Below are positions 17,015-25,179 of a DNA stretch of 64,000 nt, piece after piece. How positions within the stretch are numbered: the first letter of the stretch is position 1; every line of letters starts with the position of its first letter. The notes under the pieces were generated by a model that saw nothing but the letters and a program-made list of their open reading frames with translations, was not told the DNA's origin and ran no database searches. The DNA lies in contig CAVXNM010000030.1 in assembly GCA_963763115.1 (NCBI GenBank), forward strand, positions 186,001 through 250,000, in the 5' to 3' direction. The position numbers and the translations under genes were made by a program. Source of the DNA: CAVQCA01 sp963763115 (GTDB lineage: Bacteria; Pseudomonadota; Gammaproteobacteria; UBA9214).

Positions 17015-18170
17015 TTTGTGTTTTACCTCCCTCTATTGTTCCCGGGTATGCGCGCCGTTGAAGGTATTCAACGATCCCCGCCTCCAGGAAATCCGCCACG
17101 CTGTCCCGGTACTCAGACCTGCGCAACCGGCTTTCCTCCGCCTTGTTGCTGATGCAGGAAATCTCGACAAGCACACTGGGGACTTCGACTCCCAACAGTA
17201 CCATAAACGGTCCTGTCTTGGACCCGGCATCGATGAGATCACGGTTGCGGCGTTTCAGATCGTTGAAAAGGTGCGTGTGTATGGAACTGGCGAGTTCCTT
17301 CGATTCCTCGGTCTTCAGGGTGTCGCCAATCCTTGCAATGACCTCGCGGAAGTCGCCCATGACATAGTCAGAGTCGTGGTTTTCTTTCTCCGCCAGGTCG
17401 AGTGAACGCTGATCCGTGTGCGGTCCAAAGTAATAGGTCTCGACATAATTCAGGGATCCCGCCCCTGGCGGCAGGGAATTGATGTGGATGGAGATGAACA
17501 GGTCCGCCCGGTTCTTCTTGGCGAAGGCCACCCGCTCCTTCAGGAAAACCTTCCGGTCCTGCTCGCGAGTGAGCAGGACGCGATAATCCCCGGACGTGGT
17601 GAGCTTGTCCCGGAGACGCCTGGCGATATCCAGGGTGACGTCCTTCTCCTTCAAACCCCGCTGGCCCGTGGCGCCAGGGTCGATCCCGCCATGCCCCGGG
17701 TCGATAACAATCGTCTGCACCTTGAGATTGAAAAGAACCGCCATGGGCATGCCGAGGCTGGTCAGCATGGTGTCATAATGCCGGGTGGTAATCAGGTCGG
17801 TATCCTCGAGAACCTGCGCCGGCTCGAGGCTTGACGGCTTTTCGCTTTCCAGGGCGAGGTTATCTACCGGACTGACCAGCACGGGCATCGGGATCGCCGG
17901 CAATTGCAGGGGCTGTTTTTTTACCACCTGCATGGCGATCGGCCCGGACCCGTCTACCGTGACCAGGCGGAAGTTGACTCCGAGCAGGGCGAGAAGCGCC
18001 AGCGCCACAACCAGAACCACCTTACCCCGGTATCCCGACCGCTGCACCGGCGCTTGTGCCGCGACAACGATACTCGATTGTCCCTGGCGATGAACGGAGC
18101 GGGGGATGCCCGCGTTTTCCTCATAGACACCGCGCAACACTGCCTTTTTGATTTCCGAATGACGACTCAT
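16992..18170 (-). CDS. Membrane-anchored N-acetylmuramoyl-L-alanine amidase
   Basis: Amidase_3 enzymes cut the bond between MurNAc and the stem peptide of peptidoglycan. The catalytic domain starts at about residue 150 with IDPGHGGIDPGATG (Zn His), then the KEKDVTLDI Glu, SIHINS (Zn His) and VEISCISN (catalytic Glu). N-terminal to it lie a cytoplasmic ~48-residue tail, one transmembrane segment (VVLVVALALLALLGV) and a ~85-residue linker. Unlike AmiB/AmiC it has no AMIN domain and is tethered by an uncleaved anchor. It is translationally coupled to the downstream MamK-like actin, so the actin and the wall hydrolase probably act together. That is the main inference. Confidence 0.9.
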   Translation of the reverse strand: MSRHSEIKKAVLRGVYEENAGIPRSVHRQGQSSIVVAAQAPVQRSGYRGKVVLVVALALLALLGVNFRLVTVDGSGPIAMQVVKKQPLQLPAIPMPVLVSPVDNLALESEKPSSLEPAQVLEDTDLITTRHYDTMLTSLGMPMAVLFNLKVQTIVIDPGHGGIDPGATGQRGLKEKDVTLDIARRLRDKLTTSGDYRVLLTREQDRKVFLKERVAFAKKNRADLFISIHINSLPPGAGSLNYVETYYFGPHTDQRSLDLAEKENHDSDYVMGDFREVIARIGDTLKTEESKELASSIHTHLFNDLKRRNRDLIDAGSKTGPFMVLLGVEVPSVLVEISCISNKAEESRLRRSEYRDSVADFLEAGIVEYLQRRAYPGTIEGGKTQNVAKQER

Positions 18171-18697
18171 AACCCCGCTCGGACACTGTCAAGGCAACCG
18201 CCGCGAAAACCGTCTAGCGGCACACTGTGGACGATGATTTCTTTTTGCGGCGACAATCCGGAAAACCTCAAGCTCAGGTTGACTATATCTTTGTAACACA
18301 GTCGAAACGGGTGTATCCGGATAGTAACGCAGTACCGCCAACCCGATCACCCCGGCAATCAAACCCACCCTGCTGCCACCGTTCCCCCGACGCCGTGTTC
18401 GGTACGGACATTGTCGGCGTGGCAGTGATAAACACAATGAATTTTTTCACCTGTATCAGGCCGTTATGACGTTATCGTAAGGGCAGGAAGTAACTTTGCG
18501 CCCGGAAGCTTCCGCAGGACGCGCCGCTGACGGCAGCGCGGCCTGTTGACCCGGAATTCCGGCAAAAACCGTCTCGCACACCCCAATTGTGCTACCGAGC
18601 GCACATCTGGCATATCGAGCAGCAGACTTCTATACTTAACTCACAAGTGAGCCGGAAGCAGGCAATAACAATACGGCAACATAATAAGGTAATACTG
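18171..18697. other. Divergent intergenic region
   Basis: About 527 nt between the minus-strand amidase/actin operon and the plus-strand coiled-coil gene. It should hold both promoters. I see no convincing sigma-70 pair, no terminator and no small gene. An open frame enters the 3' part (18587-18697), but codons there look unselected. Confidence 0.4.
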
Positions 18698-19555
18698 TTG
18701 GGTACCTTCGAGCAATACTTGCGCAAGGCGGCAGCCAGTATAAACCTGGGTTTCAGGCGGCAAGCCGAGTCCAGGCTGAGCCTGCAGGAACTCGAACGCG
18801 AGATACTTGCCCTCACCCTGGAGAATCAAACCCTTGCCGGGAAACTGGAACGGCTCCGGGCTGATCACGAGCGTCTCAGGTCAGAGGAACTCCGGAAGTT
18901 CGAAACCCTGGAGCAATTCCACCGGGAAACCGGTATCGCCAGAGCCACGGACGCCAGACGGCTGTCCGAACTGGAACAACGACTTGTCGATGTTCAAGCG
19001 GAACGCACGCTGGAGCATGACCGTATCAAGACGCTCGAGGACTTCCTTGCCGAGACAAAAAGTCGGCTGGAAACCAGGGACAACCAGCTCAAGTTTCTAC
19101 AGGATTCGGCACGCGAACAGCTCCATGCCCTCAAGACCTCACTGGCGGAGGCATCAAGCCGGCAGGAAAGCAAAGATAACGAACTGGTGCACCGACAGGA
19201 TGCCGCACACGAACAGATCGTGGCACTCGAAACCTCACTGGCGGAAGCATCAAAGCGTTTCGAAACCACGGATAACGAAATAAACGCGTTGCGGGTACGC
19301 CTGGTAAAACAGGCACAGCAACTCGAGGCTTCCCACGCCTCCACCATCACGTGGTTTGAAGCAACGACCAACCAGGTCAGGACACTGGAAAAGAAGCTCG
19401 AGGTTGAACAAAGTCTGCAGCAGAACCGGTTTCGGGACACAGAGACAAAGCTGAACAAGCAGGATGAGCGCCTCAACCGGGCCATGGCGGCCGCCGGTTT
19501 CATACTGGTGCTGGCAGCCGTTGCCGGCGCGATCATCTTCTGGCTGGTACGCTAA
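18698..19555 (+). CDS. Tail-anchored coiled-coil protein with three 32-residue repeats
   Basis: I do not recognise this family. About 285 residues are almost wholly heptad-rich coiled coil, ending in a single transmembrane helix (AAAGFILVLAAVAGAIIFWLV) at the extreme C-terminus. That is a tail anchor leaving the coiled coil in the cytoplasm. The middle holds three tandem 32-residue units starting LAETKSRLETRDNQL, LAEASSRQESKDNEL and LAEASKRFETTDNEI. I prefer a TTG start at 18698 (aaggt 9 nt upstream); the frame is open back to 18587. It is divergent from the amidase/actin pair and could be a membrane adaptor for it (inference). Its last 23 nt overlap the opposing DUF255 gene. Confidence 0.72.
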   Translation: MGTFEQYLRKAAASINLGFRRQAESRLSLQELEREILALTLENQTLAGKLERLRADHERLRSEELRKFETLEQFHRETGIARATDARRLSELEQRLVDVQAERTLEHDRIKTLEDFLAETKSRLETRDNQLKFLQDSAREQLHALKTSLAEASSRQESKDNELVHRQDAAHEQIVALETSLAEASKRFETTDNEINALRVRLVKQAQQLEASHASTITWFEATTNQVRTLEKKLEVEQSLQQNRFRDTETKLNKQDERLNRAMAAAGFILVLAAVAGAIIFWLVR

Positions 19556-21590
19556 GTTCTCCCCAGTGAACCAGGATGGAGGGCATGGCCTCGGGCGCAT
19601 CCGCCAGTCGCGTCGCGCTCCAGACGGCGGCTCGCCGCGCCACATCGGCATAGTGCTGGTCTCCCGTTACCCGCCCGAGCACGAGCAGCGACTGGATGGC
19701 CACGCCGTTGACCGACAGGCTTGCCCCATCGCTCACCTCCTTCTCGCGCAGCCACAGGCCGCTGTCGGCCGTGCTTCGATAGAAGGCGCCGTGAACCACA
19801 TCCTGGAAGTCCTCCAGCAGGCGATCCACCAGCCGTCGCGCCGTTGTCAGCCAGCGCGGCTTGTCGCTCGCCGCGTACAGACCCAGCAACCCTGCGGCGA
19901 GGGCCGCGTAATCCTCGCAGAAACCGTGCACGCCGCGTACACCCTGGCGCCAGTCGCGATACAGCACCCCCGATCCGTTGTCATATAGCTGATCCAGGAT
20001 AAAGTCGGCCGCCACAGTCGCCGCCGCGGTGTAGCGCGGCTCATCGAGCAGTCGTCCCGCCAGCGCCAGCGTTTCGATCATAAAACCGTTCCACGCCGTG
20101 ACGATCTTGTCATCGACCGGTACGGCGGGACGCTGCCGCCTGGTGTCCAGCAGCCGCCGCGCCACTTCGGCATTGTTCTGCTCTGCCGTCTCCAGGTCCA
20201 CCCCGAAGTACCGGGCGAGTGCAGGACTGTCCATGGCCAGATAAAGCACGTTTCGACCCGCGAGTTCACCCGTCGGATCATCCCGGGCATTGCCCGATTC
20301 GGACAGGCCGTAACGCGCCACCGCCCAACGGCGCAGTTCGCCTTCGCCGAGCGCCCTGGTCAGCTGCGACCAGTCCCAGGTGTAATACGCCCCCTCCTCC
20401 AGGTGACCAGAAGGATCCGCTGCGGTTCGGCTGTCGGCGCTCAGGGCGGACCGGAAACCGCCGGCGGGGTCGCGCAGTTGCGCCAGTGAGAAATCCAGGG
20501 TCGAGCGTGCCACACCGGCGTAGCGGTGATCCCCGCTCCGGCGCCAGGCAAACAGATAGGCGCGCGCGATCAGCGCTTGGTCGTACAGCATCTTCTCGAA
20601 ATGAGGTACGCGCCAGCCGAAGTCCGTGGCGTAGCGGTGAAAGCCGCCCGCCAGCTGGTCGTGAATGCCGCCGGCGGCCATATGGTCCAGTGTATTCAGC
20701 GCCATGAGCGCACTGGCCGGATCGTCGTCCTGCAGCAGAAAAAACAACCGCGCCGGCTGCGGAAACCTGGGCGCCGGGCCGAAACCGCCCTGCAGCTCAT
20801 CGTAGTCGGCCGCCATCCGGCGGAGGGCTTCAGCCGGCAGCGCTTCGCTCAGTTTCACCGACGGCGCGGGCGTGGTCTCCTGCCGGCGCAACACGGTCAC
20901 CGCCTGCTCACCCACCTCGCGCAGGCGCTTCGCGTCCGTTTTCCAGAGCCCGGCCAGCCGGGTCAGGATCTGCTTCATGCCGGGCCGGCCCTGTTCGTTA
21001 TCCGGTGGGAAATAGCTGCCGCCGACAAACGGGTAGCCGTCCGGCGTCGCCCATACCGACAGCGGCCAACCGCCCTGGCCGCGCGTGGCGATGACATAGT
21101 TCATATAGGCGGCGTCTACATCCGGGCGCTGCTCGCGATCCACCTTGACGGCGACGAAATGTGCATTCAGCAAGGCGGCGATTTCCGGATCGCTGAACGA
21201 TTCCCGCGCCATCACATGGCACCAGTGGCAGGTGAAATAGCCGATGGAGATGAATAGCGGCTTGTTTTCCCGGCGTGCCTTCGTGAAGGCTTCCTCGCCC
21301 CAGGGAAACCACTCAACCGGATTGTCCGCGTGCAGGCGCAGATAAGGACTCGACTCCTGCGTCAACCGCCAGCCGCCGCTACGTTCCGGTGCAGTAACGC
21401 CGTCGGACACGGCCGTGAAGAACAACAGCAACGCCACGAAGGCACAGTGTGCAAACCGGCTACCGGTATACCGGTATACCGGTGCATTGTTCGATACAGC
21501 AAGCGGAAAGAACACAAAGCGATTTGACTGAATTTCGAGGATTCCCGGCACGAAGCTCCCATCTGCAGTCGAATAGTCACGGAATAACAC
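19533..21590 (-). CDS. DUF255 thioredoxin-domain protein, YyaL/SPATA20-like, exported
   Basis: An N-terminal DUF255 (thioredoxin_7) domain carries ESSPYLRLHADNPVEWFPW, the CxxC as FTCHWCHVMARESF, and GGWPLSVWATPDG..VGGSYFPP. It is followed by a long (alpha/alpha)6-type helical region (HFEKMLYDQALIARAYL, IVTAWNGFMIETLALAGRL). Family function is uncertain. A hydrophobic segment (FVALLLFFTAVSDG) just before the domain suggests export. The 5' part of the open frame, from 21590, begins inside repeat family B and crosses a palindrome, so true translation may start near 21430-21510. The stop overlaps the convergent coiled-coil gene. Confidence 0.88.
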   Translation of the reverse strand: MLFRDYSTADGSFVPGILEIQSNRFVFFPLAVSNNAPVYRYTGSRFAHCAFVALLLFFTAVSDGVTAPERSGGWRLTQESSPYLRLHADNPVEWFPWGEEAFTKARRENKPLFISIGYFTCHWCHVMARESFSDPEIAALLNAHFVAVKVDREQRPDVDAAYMNYVIATRGQGGWPLSVWATPDGYPFVGGSYFPPDNEQGRPGMKQILTRLAGLWKTDAKRLREVGEQAVTVLRRQETTPAPSVKLSEALPAEALRRMAADYDELQGGFGPAPRFPQPARLFFLLQDDDPASALMALNTLDHMAAGGIHDQLAGGFHRYATDFGWRVPHFEKMLYDQALIARAYLFAWRRSGDHRYAGVARSTLDFSLAQLRDPAGGFRSALSADSRTAADPSGHLEEGAYYTWDWSQLTRALGEGELRRWAVARYGLSESGNARDDPTGELAGRNVLYLAMDSPALARYFGVDLETAEQNNAEVARRLLDTRRQRPAVPVDDKIVTAWNGFMIETLALAGRLLDEPRYTAAATVAADFILDQLYDNGSGVLYRDWRQGVRGVHGFCEDYAALAAGLLGLYAASDKPRWLTTARRLVDRLLEDFQDVVHGAFYRSTADSGLWLREKEVSDGASLSVNGVAIQSLLVLGRVTGDQHYADVARRAAVWSATRLADAPEAMPSILVHWGELSVPARR
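21462..21483. repeat. Perfect 22-nt palindrome built of accggtat units
   Basis: accggtataccggtataccggt reads identically on both strands and contains three accggt units. It lies near the probable start of the DUF255 gene. It could be an operator or an expanded short repeat. Confidence 0.6.
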
Positions 21591-21631
21591 AGCATTATTG
21601 CATGAGACTCTTTCCGTGTATTTCCGTGGCC
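21577..21631. repeat. Dispersed inverted repeat, family B copy
   Basis: Left arm cacggaataacac and right arm ctttccgtgtatttccgtgg surround a short AT-rich centre. It is a diverged family B element, overlapping the extreme 5' end of the open frame assigned to the DUF255 protein. Confidence 0.6.
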
Positions 21632-21698
21632 ATATTCACATGACCACAAAACGAACCGGGATACGTCATGAAGAATGCAAAGCTCATTAAAGATTATC

Positions 21699-21725
21699 TT
21701 TGCGTTCTTCGCGTCTCTGCGGTGA
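21699..21725. repeat. Family A repeat, right arm only
   Basis: ctttgcgttcttcgcgtctctgcggtg matches the right arm of family A (compare 45439-45472). No clear left arm is seen; gcaaag at 21677-21682 is the only hint. It lies just 3' of the DUF2905 gene. Confidence 0.55.
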
Positions 21726-21741
21726 ATCGGGCTGTTTATGG

Positions 21742-21957
21742 CTAGCGCCGAAAAAACAGGTTGACGAGGATCGTCAACACCACACTGACGATGATCATCG
21801 AAGTGACCGGGAAGATGAACGTACCATGCTCCCGCTCGATGCGAATGTCTCCCGGCAGGTGACCGAACCAGCCCAGCAGCCCAGGAGCGAAGCTGAGCAC
21901 CAGGCCAAGCAGGACCAGCATGAGGCCAAGCAAAAGAATCAGCCTGCCCAAGGCCAT
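21742..21957 (-). CDS. DUF2905 small membrane protein
   Basis: 71 residues with two hydrophobic helices (LILLLGLMLVLLGLVLSFA and FPVTSMIIVSVVLTILVNLFF) joined by the loop HLPGDIRIE. The G-LPGDI loop and TSM helix start are the DUF2905 hallmarks. Function is unknown. It lies 40 nt downstream of the GGCT gene on the same strand and probably shares its transcript. Confidence 0.85.
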   Translation of the reverse strand: MALGRLILLLGLMLVLLGLVLSFAPGLLGWFGHLPGDIRIEREHGTFIFPVTSMIIVSVVLTILVNLFFRR

Positions 21958-21997
21958 TGCGTCGTCCCCTGTGGTGATTCGCTGGCGTGCTTGCTGT

Positions 21998-22408
21998 TCA
22001 GGCGCAGTCTCCGGCCTGGCATCTTTTCAGGAAATCCGGCAGGTGTTCCAGCTCGAAATTCTTCTTGTTCCATGGTGTGCGGGTAAGCCGATCGCGCAGA
22101 GCGTCCCGGACCACGTAAGTCCATGCCTGCAGCGGGTTGCCTTCCGTGTCCGTCAGGCAGACCCGCATCCGTTCGTAGAGCTCACCCTCGAAACGGTCCA
22201 GTTTCCTGAAGTGAGCCTCGCCGATACCGGTATAGACCATACCCTCGACACTGGCTTCGGGGTCGGGGGTGATGCCGGGATAGGCCTCCCCACTGACGAG
22301 GTAGCAGGCATAATCGTCCAGCACGGCCCTTCCGCCCTCCAGGTGGCAACCCGTCACCGCCGCAAGGACATCGGGAAACTGCAGGGTACCGTAGGAGAAA
22401 AGACGCAT
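21998..22408 (-). CDS. Gamma-glutamylcyclotransferase-like (AIG2/GGACT)
   Basis: A 136-residue GGCT-fold protein. The substrate-loop motif YGTLQ is at residues 6-10, followed by the barrel core VEGMVYTGI and the acid-bearing LDRFEGELYERMRV. Such enzymes cyclise gamma-glutamyl amines to 5-oxoproline; the exact substrate cannot be read from the sequence. It sits between tatD-like and DUF2905 genes on the same strand, with short gaps (52 and 40 nt). Confidence 0.9.
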   Translation of the reverse strand: MRLFSYGTLQFPDVLAAVTGCHLEGGRAVLDDYACYLVSGEAYPGITPDPEASVEGMVYTGIGEAHFRKLDRFEGELYERMRVCLTDTEGNPLQAWTYVVRDALRDRLTRTPWNKKNFELEHLPDFLKRCQAGDCA

Positions 22409-22460
22409 CGTGAAATCGAAATCCAGGTTAACTTAATCGCAACCGCCGGTAATACGGACA

Positions 22461-23246
22461 TTATCCGGACTGCTTCGGGCGGCTGTCCAGCCCCAGCACG
22501 GCACGCGCATTCGCGCTGGTCTGGCGGGCCAGATCTTCCCGGCTCTCCCCCCGCACCTCGGCCAGTGCCGCCAGGCAGTGGGGAAGATACTCCGGACTGT
22601 TGCGCATCCCCCGGTGCTGGGCCACGGTCAGATCCGGCGCGTCCGTCTCCAGTACGACGGCTTCCACCGGCAGTGCCTGCGCGAGCTGGCGCAGGCGGCG
22701 GGAACGCTCGTAGGTCAGCATACCGCCGAAGCCGAGCTTGAAACCGAATTCGATATACTGCTGCGCCTGCTGCAGGCTGCCGTTGTACGCATGCGCAATT
22801 CCGCCCGGGACGCGAATGCGCCTGAGCGTGGCAAGCACCGCATCATGCGCCTTGCGCACATGCAGGATGACGGGCAAAGCCGCAGCCCGCGCCATTTCGA
22901 GTTGCGCTTCGAACAGCGCCTGCTGGCGCTCCCGGTCCAATTCTGTCACGTAATAGTCCAGTCCGATTTCGCCCACGGCCACGGGCCGGTGCTCGGCCAG
23001 CAGGGCCTCCAGCGCCGCGAGGTCCGCCTTCTGATGCCGCTCGAGATAGACCGGATGCAGACCCAGCGCGGGATAGAGGTCAGGTTCGCTGGCGCAGAAT
23101 CGCCACAAATAATCCCAGCCTGACGCCATCACCCCCGGAACGATAATTGCCGTCACCCCGTTCTTGCGCGCGCGCGCCAGCACTGACTGCCGGTCCGGGT
23201 TGAATTCCGCGACATCGAGGTGGCAATGGGTATCGATGAGTTCCAC
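22461..23246 (-). CDS. TatD-family metal-dependent DNase
   Basis: A 261-residue TIM-barrel hydrolase. Metal ligands are visible: DTHCHLD (HxH), GEIGLDYY (Glu), ILHVRKAHD (His), HAYNG (His) and LETDAPDL (Asp). The length and the GLDYYV...QALFEAQL motif fit TatD/YcfH/YjjV deoxyribonucleases; YjjV is the likely subgroup. Divergent from tcdA, 50 nt apart. Confidence 0.93.
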   Translation of the reverse strand: MELIDTHCHLDVAEFNPDRQSVLARARKNGVTAIIVPGVMASGWDYLWRFCASEPDLYPALGLHPVYLERHQKADLAALEALLAEHRPVAVGEIGLDYYVTELDRERQQALFEAQLEMARAAALPVILHVRKAHDAVLATLRRIRVPGGIAHAYNGSLQQAQQYIEFGFKLGFGGMLTYERSRRLRQLAQALPVEAVVLETDAPDLTVAQHRGMRNSPEYLPHCLAALAEVRGESREDLARQTSANARAVLGLDSRPKQSG

Positions 23247-23295
23247 AGACCGGATTGTATGACGACGGTGCGCTCAAACCCAGCCGTTTTCTGGT

Positions 23296-24156
23296 ATGTT
23301 CTGCGCCTCAAAAGGTATTGTCGATCTCATGGGCACAAGGGAACAGGACAACAGAGCGGCGGACACCGAACGCCGTTTCGGTGGCACACGCCGCCTCTAT
23401 GGGGAACGCGCCCTGGAAAGATTCCGGGAAGCGCACGTCTGCGTCATCGGCATCGGCGGCGTCGGTTCCTGGGCGGCCGAGGCCCTGGCCCGCACGGCCG
23501 TCGGCCGCCTCACGCTGATCGATCTCGACCACGTCGCCGAATCCAACATCAACCGCCAGCTGCACGCCCTGACCGGCACGCTCGGCATGGCCAAGGTGCT
23601 GGTCATGGCGACGCGTATCCGACAGATCAACCCCGATTGTCGCATCACGGCCATCGAGGATTTCCTCACCCTCGAGAATCTCGCGACCCTGCTGCAAGCG
23701 GACTACGATCATGTCATCGACTGCATCGACGGCATCCGTATCAAGGCAGCGCTGATCGCCCATTGCCGGCGCCGACACATACGGCTGGTAACGGTCGGCG
23801 GCGCCGGCGGGAAGACCGATCCGACGCGGATTCGTGTCGCCGACCTGAGCCGCACCGAACACGACGCCCTGTTCTCCAAAACCCGCAAGCTGCTGCGGCA
23901 GAACTACGGTTTCCCGAAAAACCTGAAACGCCGCTTCAACATCCCCTGTGTCTATTCCGACGAACAGCCGCTATTCCCCGCCGGGGACGGCGGCGTGTGC
24001 CATAACAAGCCGCACGGCACCGGTATCGGACGCCTCAACTGTGCCGGCGGTCTGGGCTCATCCATGGCCGTCACCGCCACGTTTGGCCTGGTGGCCGCGG
24101 CACGCGCGCTGAAAAAACTGGCAGTTGAAAAACCCGCAATTGCTAATCCGCAATGA
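23296..24156 (+). CDS. tcdA: tRNA threonylcarbamoyladenosine dehydratase
   Basis: TcdA (CsdL/YgdL) cyclises t6A37 of tRNA to ct6A using ATP. The E1-like fold shows the nucleotide loop VIGIGGVGSWAAEAL, the metal/ATP region DLDHVAESNINRQ and DCIDGIRIK. The family-specific segments RRFGGTRRLYG and CVYSDEQP are present. The start could be the ATG at 23296 or the ATG at 23329 (MGTREQDNRAA); neither has a strong ribosome-binding site. Confidence 0.94.
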   Translation: MFCASKGIVDLMGTREQDNRAADTERRFGGTRRLYGERALERFREAHVCVIGIGGVGSWAAEALARTAVGRLTLIDLDHVAESNINRQLHALTGTLGMAKVLVMATRIRQINPDCRITAIEDFLTLENLATLLQADYDHVIDCIDGIRIKAALIAHCRRRHIRLVTVGGAGGKTDPTRIRVADLSRTEHDALFSKTRKLLRQNYGFPKNLKRRFNIPCVYSDEQPLFPAGDGGVCHNKPHGTGIGRLNCAGGLGSSMAVTATFGLVAAARALKKLAVEKPAIANPQ

Positions 24157-24163
24157 TGGCCAG

Positions 24164-24838
24164 ATGACACCGGCTCCTTATAAAATGCCGGTCAGTCGCC
24201 ACCGATCGGACACCTGGGACGCGCAACCAGTCAGCGACAGGACTGACGCGAGCCGCCTATCGCCCGAGACAACAGTCGTCAGGTACAGGGGGATCAACAT
24301 TACCAGACGCCGTTTCATCGCCTGCGTATACGCTGCCGGACTGTTCATTCTGACCAGGACGTCCGTAGGTCGACCGTCCGTGTACACTCGGCAGTTGACA
24401 GCGCTCATGGACCGTCTGACTCCCGCGATCGAGGCGCTCACGGAGCGCACCACCCCGGCCAACTGGGAACTGCTGCATGCCTGTCTCTACTACGCCCTTG
24501 CCGGGCAATATATCCTCGCCAGCCGGGGCATACCCACCCGACTGAAAGGCGGGGCGGTACTCTACTACCCGGACACCTCCGTGCATCACGACATCAAACC
24601 CCACGTCTGGCTGGAAACCGACACGCACTTCATCGATTGCTCGGCTCTGCCGCGCTGGGGATACATCGCGGTCATACCCCTGCAGCAGGTCGCCCGCAAT
24701 CCCGCGTCAGTCATCCCGGAGATGACCCGGCTGCTGATACTCGAGGAACGCAATGACCCGGAATTCCTGGACTACGTCGCCAGACACCGCGCCCGTTTCG
24801 AGCACATCCTGCGAAGGGCGGAGCCAGGACATGAGTGA
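24164..24838 (+). CDS. Hypothetical protein with transglutaminase-like C/H/D signature
   Basis: I do not know this protein by name. Three segments occur in the order expected of a papain/transglutaminase-like fold: a Cys at the head of a helix (LLHACLYYALAGQYIL), His in KPHVWLETD, and Asp in HFIDCSALPRWG. That suggests a cysteine-dependent hydrolase or crosslinker. The N-terminal ~60 residues are polar, followed by a weak hydrophobic stretch (FIACVYAAGLFIL). The start at 24164 avoids a 32-nt overlap with tcdA. The stop overlaps the next gene's ATG by 8 nt, so the two are coupled. Confidence 0.6.
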   Translation: MTPAPYKMPVSRHRSDTWDAQPVSDRTDASRLSPETTVVRYRGINITRRRFIACVYAAGLFILTRTSVGRPSVYTRQLTALMDRLTPAIEALTERTTPANWELLHACLYYALAGQYILASRGIPTRLKGGAVLYYPDTSVHHDIKPHVWLETDTHFIDCSALPRWGYIAVIPLQQVARNPASVIPEMTRLLILEERNDPEFLDYVARHRARFEHILRRAEPGHE

Positions 24839-25163
24839 CTGGAACGAGAGAGTCAGGGACGCCATGAAACGGCGCGGCATGACCAACCTGCAACTCGCCA
24901 CGGAACTGGGCGTCAACCAGACCACCGTCGGACGGTGGTTGAGCGGCCGCAGCACCCCCGGTGTCGTGACTATCCATCACATCGGCAGTATCCTTGGCAT
25001 CAAGCTGGTTGAGGCAGACATCACCGAACCCGGCGATGCACAGGAAACCGAACTGCTTGCCGCCTTTCGTCGCATGACGTCGGCAGAGCGCATCTTGCTG
25101 CTGCAATGTCTGCGCGACCGGGAGCACCGAAACCACAACGGGCCGGAAGACCCCGACGGCTGA
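24831..25163 (+). CDS. XRE-family helix-turn-helix protein
   Basis: 110 residues. The N-terminal HTH_3 domain is clear: MKRRGMTNLQLATELGVNQ-TTVGRWLSGRSTPG, then a LGIKL helix. The C-terminal ~45 residues (ELLAAFRRMTSAERILLLQCL) form a helical tail, perhaps for dimerisation. The start at 24831 has ggag 10 nt upstream and overlaps the transglutaminase-like gene, so both are translated together and the regulator may control its own operon. The open frame goes on upstream, but that part is shadow. Confidence 0.8.
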   Translation: MSDWNERVRDAMKRRGMTNLQLATELGVNQTTVGRWLSGRSTPGVVTIHHIGSILGIKLVEADITEPGDAQETELLAAFRRMTSAERILLLQCLRDREHRNHNGPEDPDG

Positions 25164-25179
25164 GACACATGGTGACCGC

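Noticed and set aside
19131..19330. Tandem DNA repeat or CRISPR-like array in the coiled-coil gene
   Set aside because: The repetition is at protein level with a 96-nt period and diverged DNA; there are no identical repeats with unique spacers.
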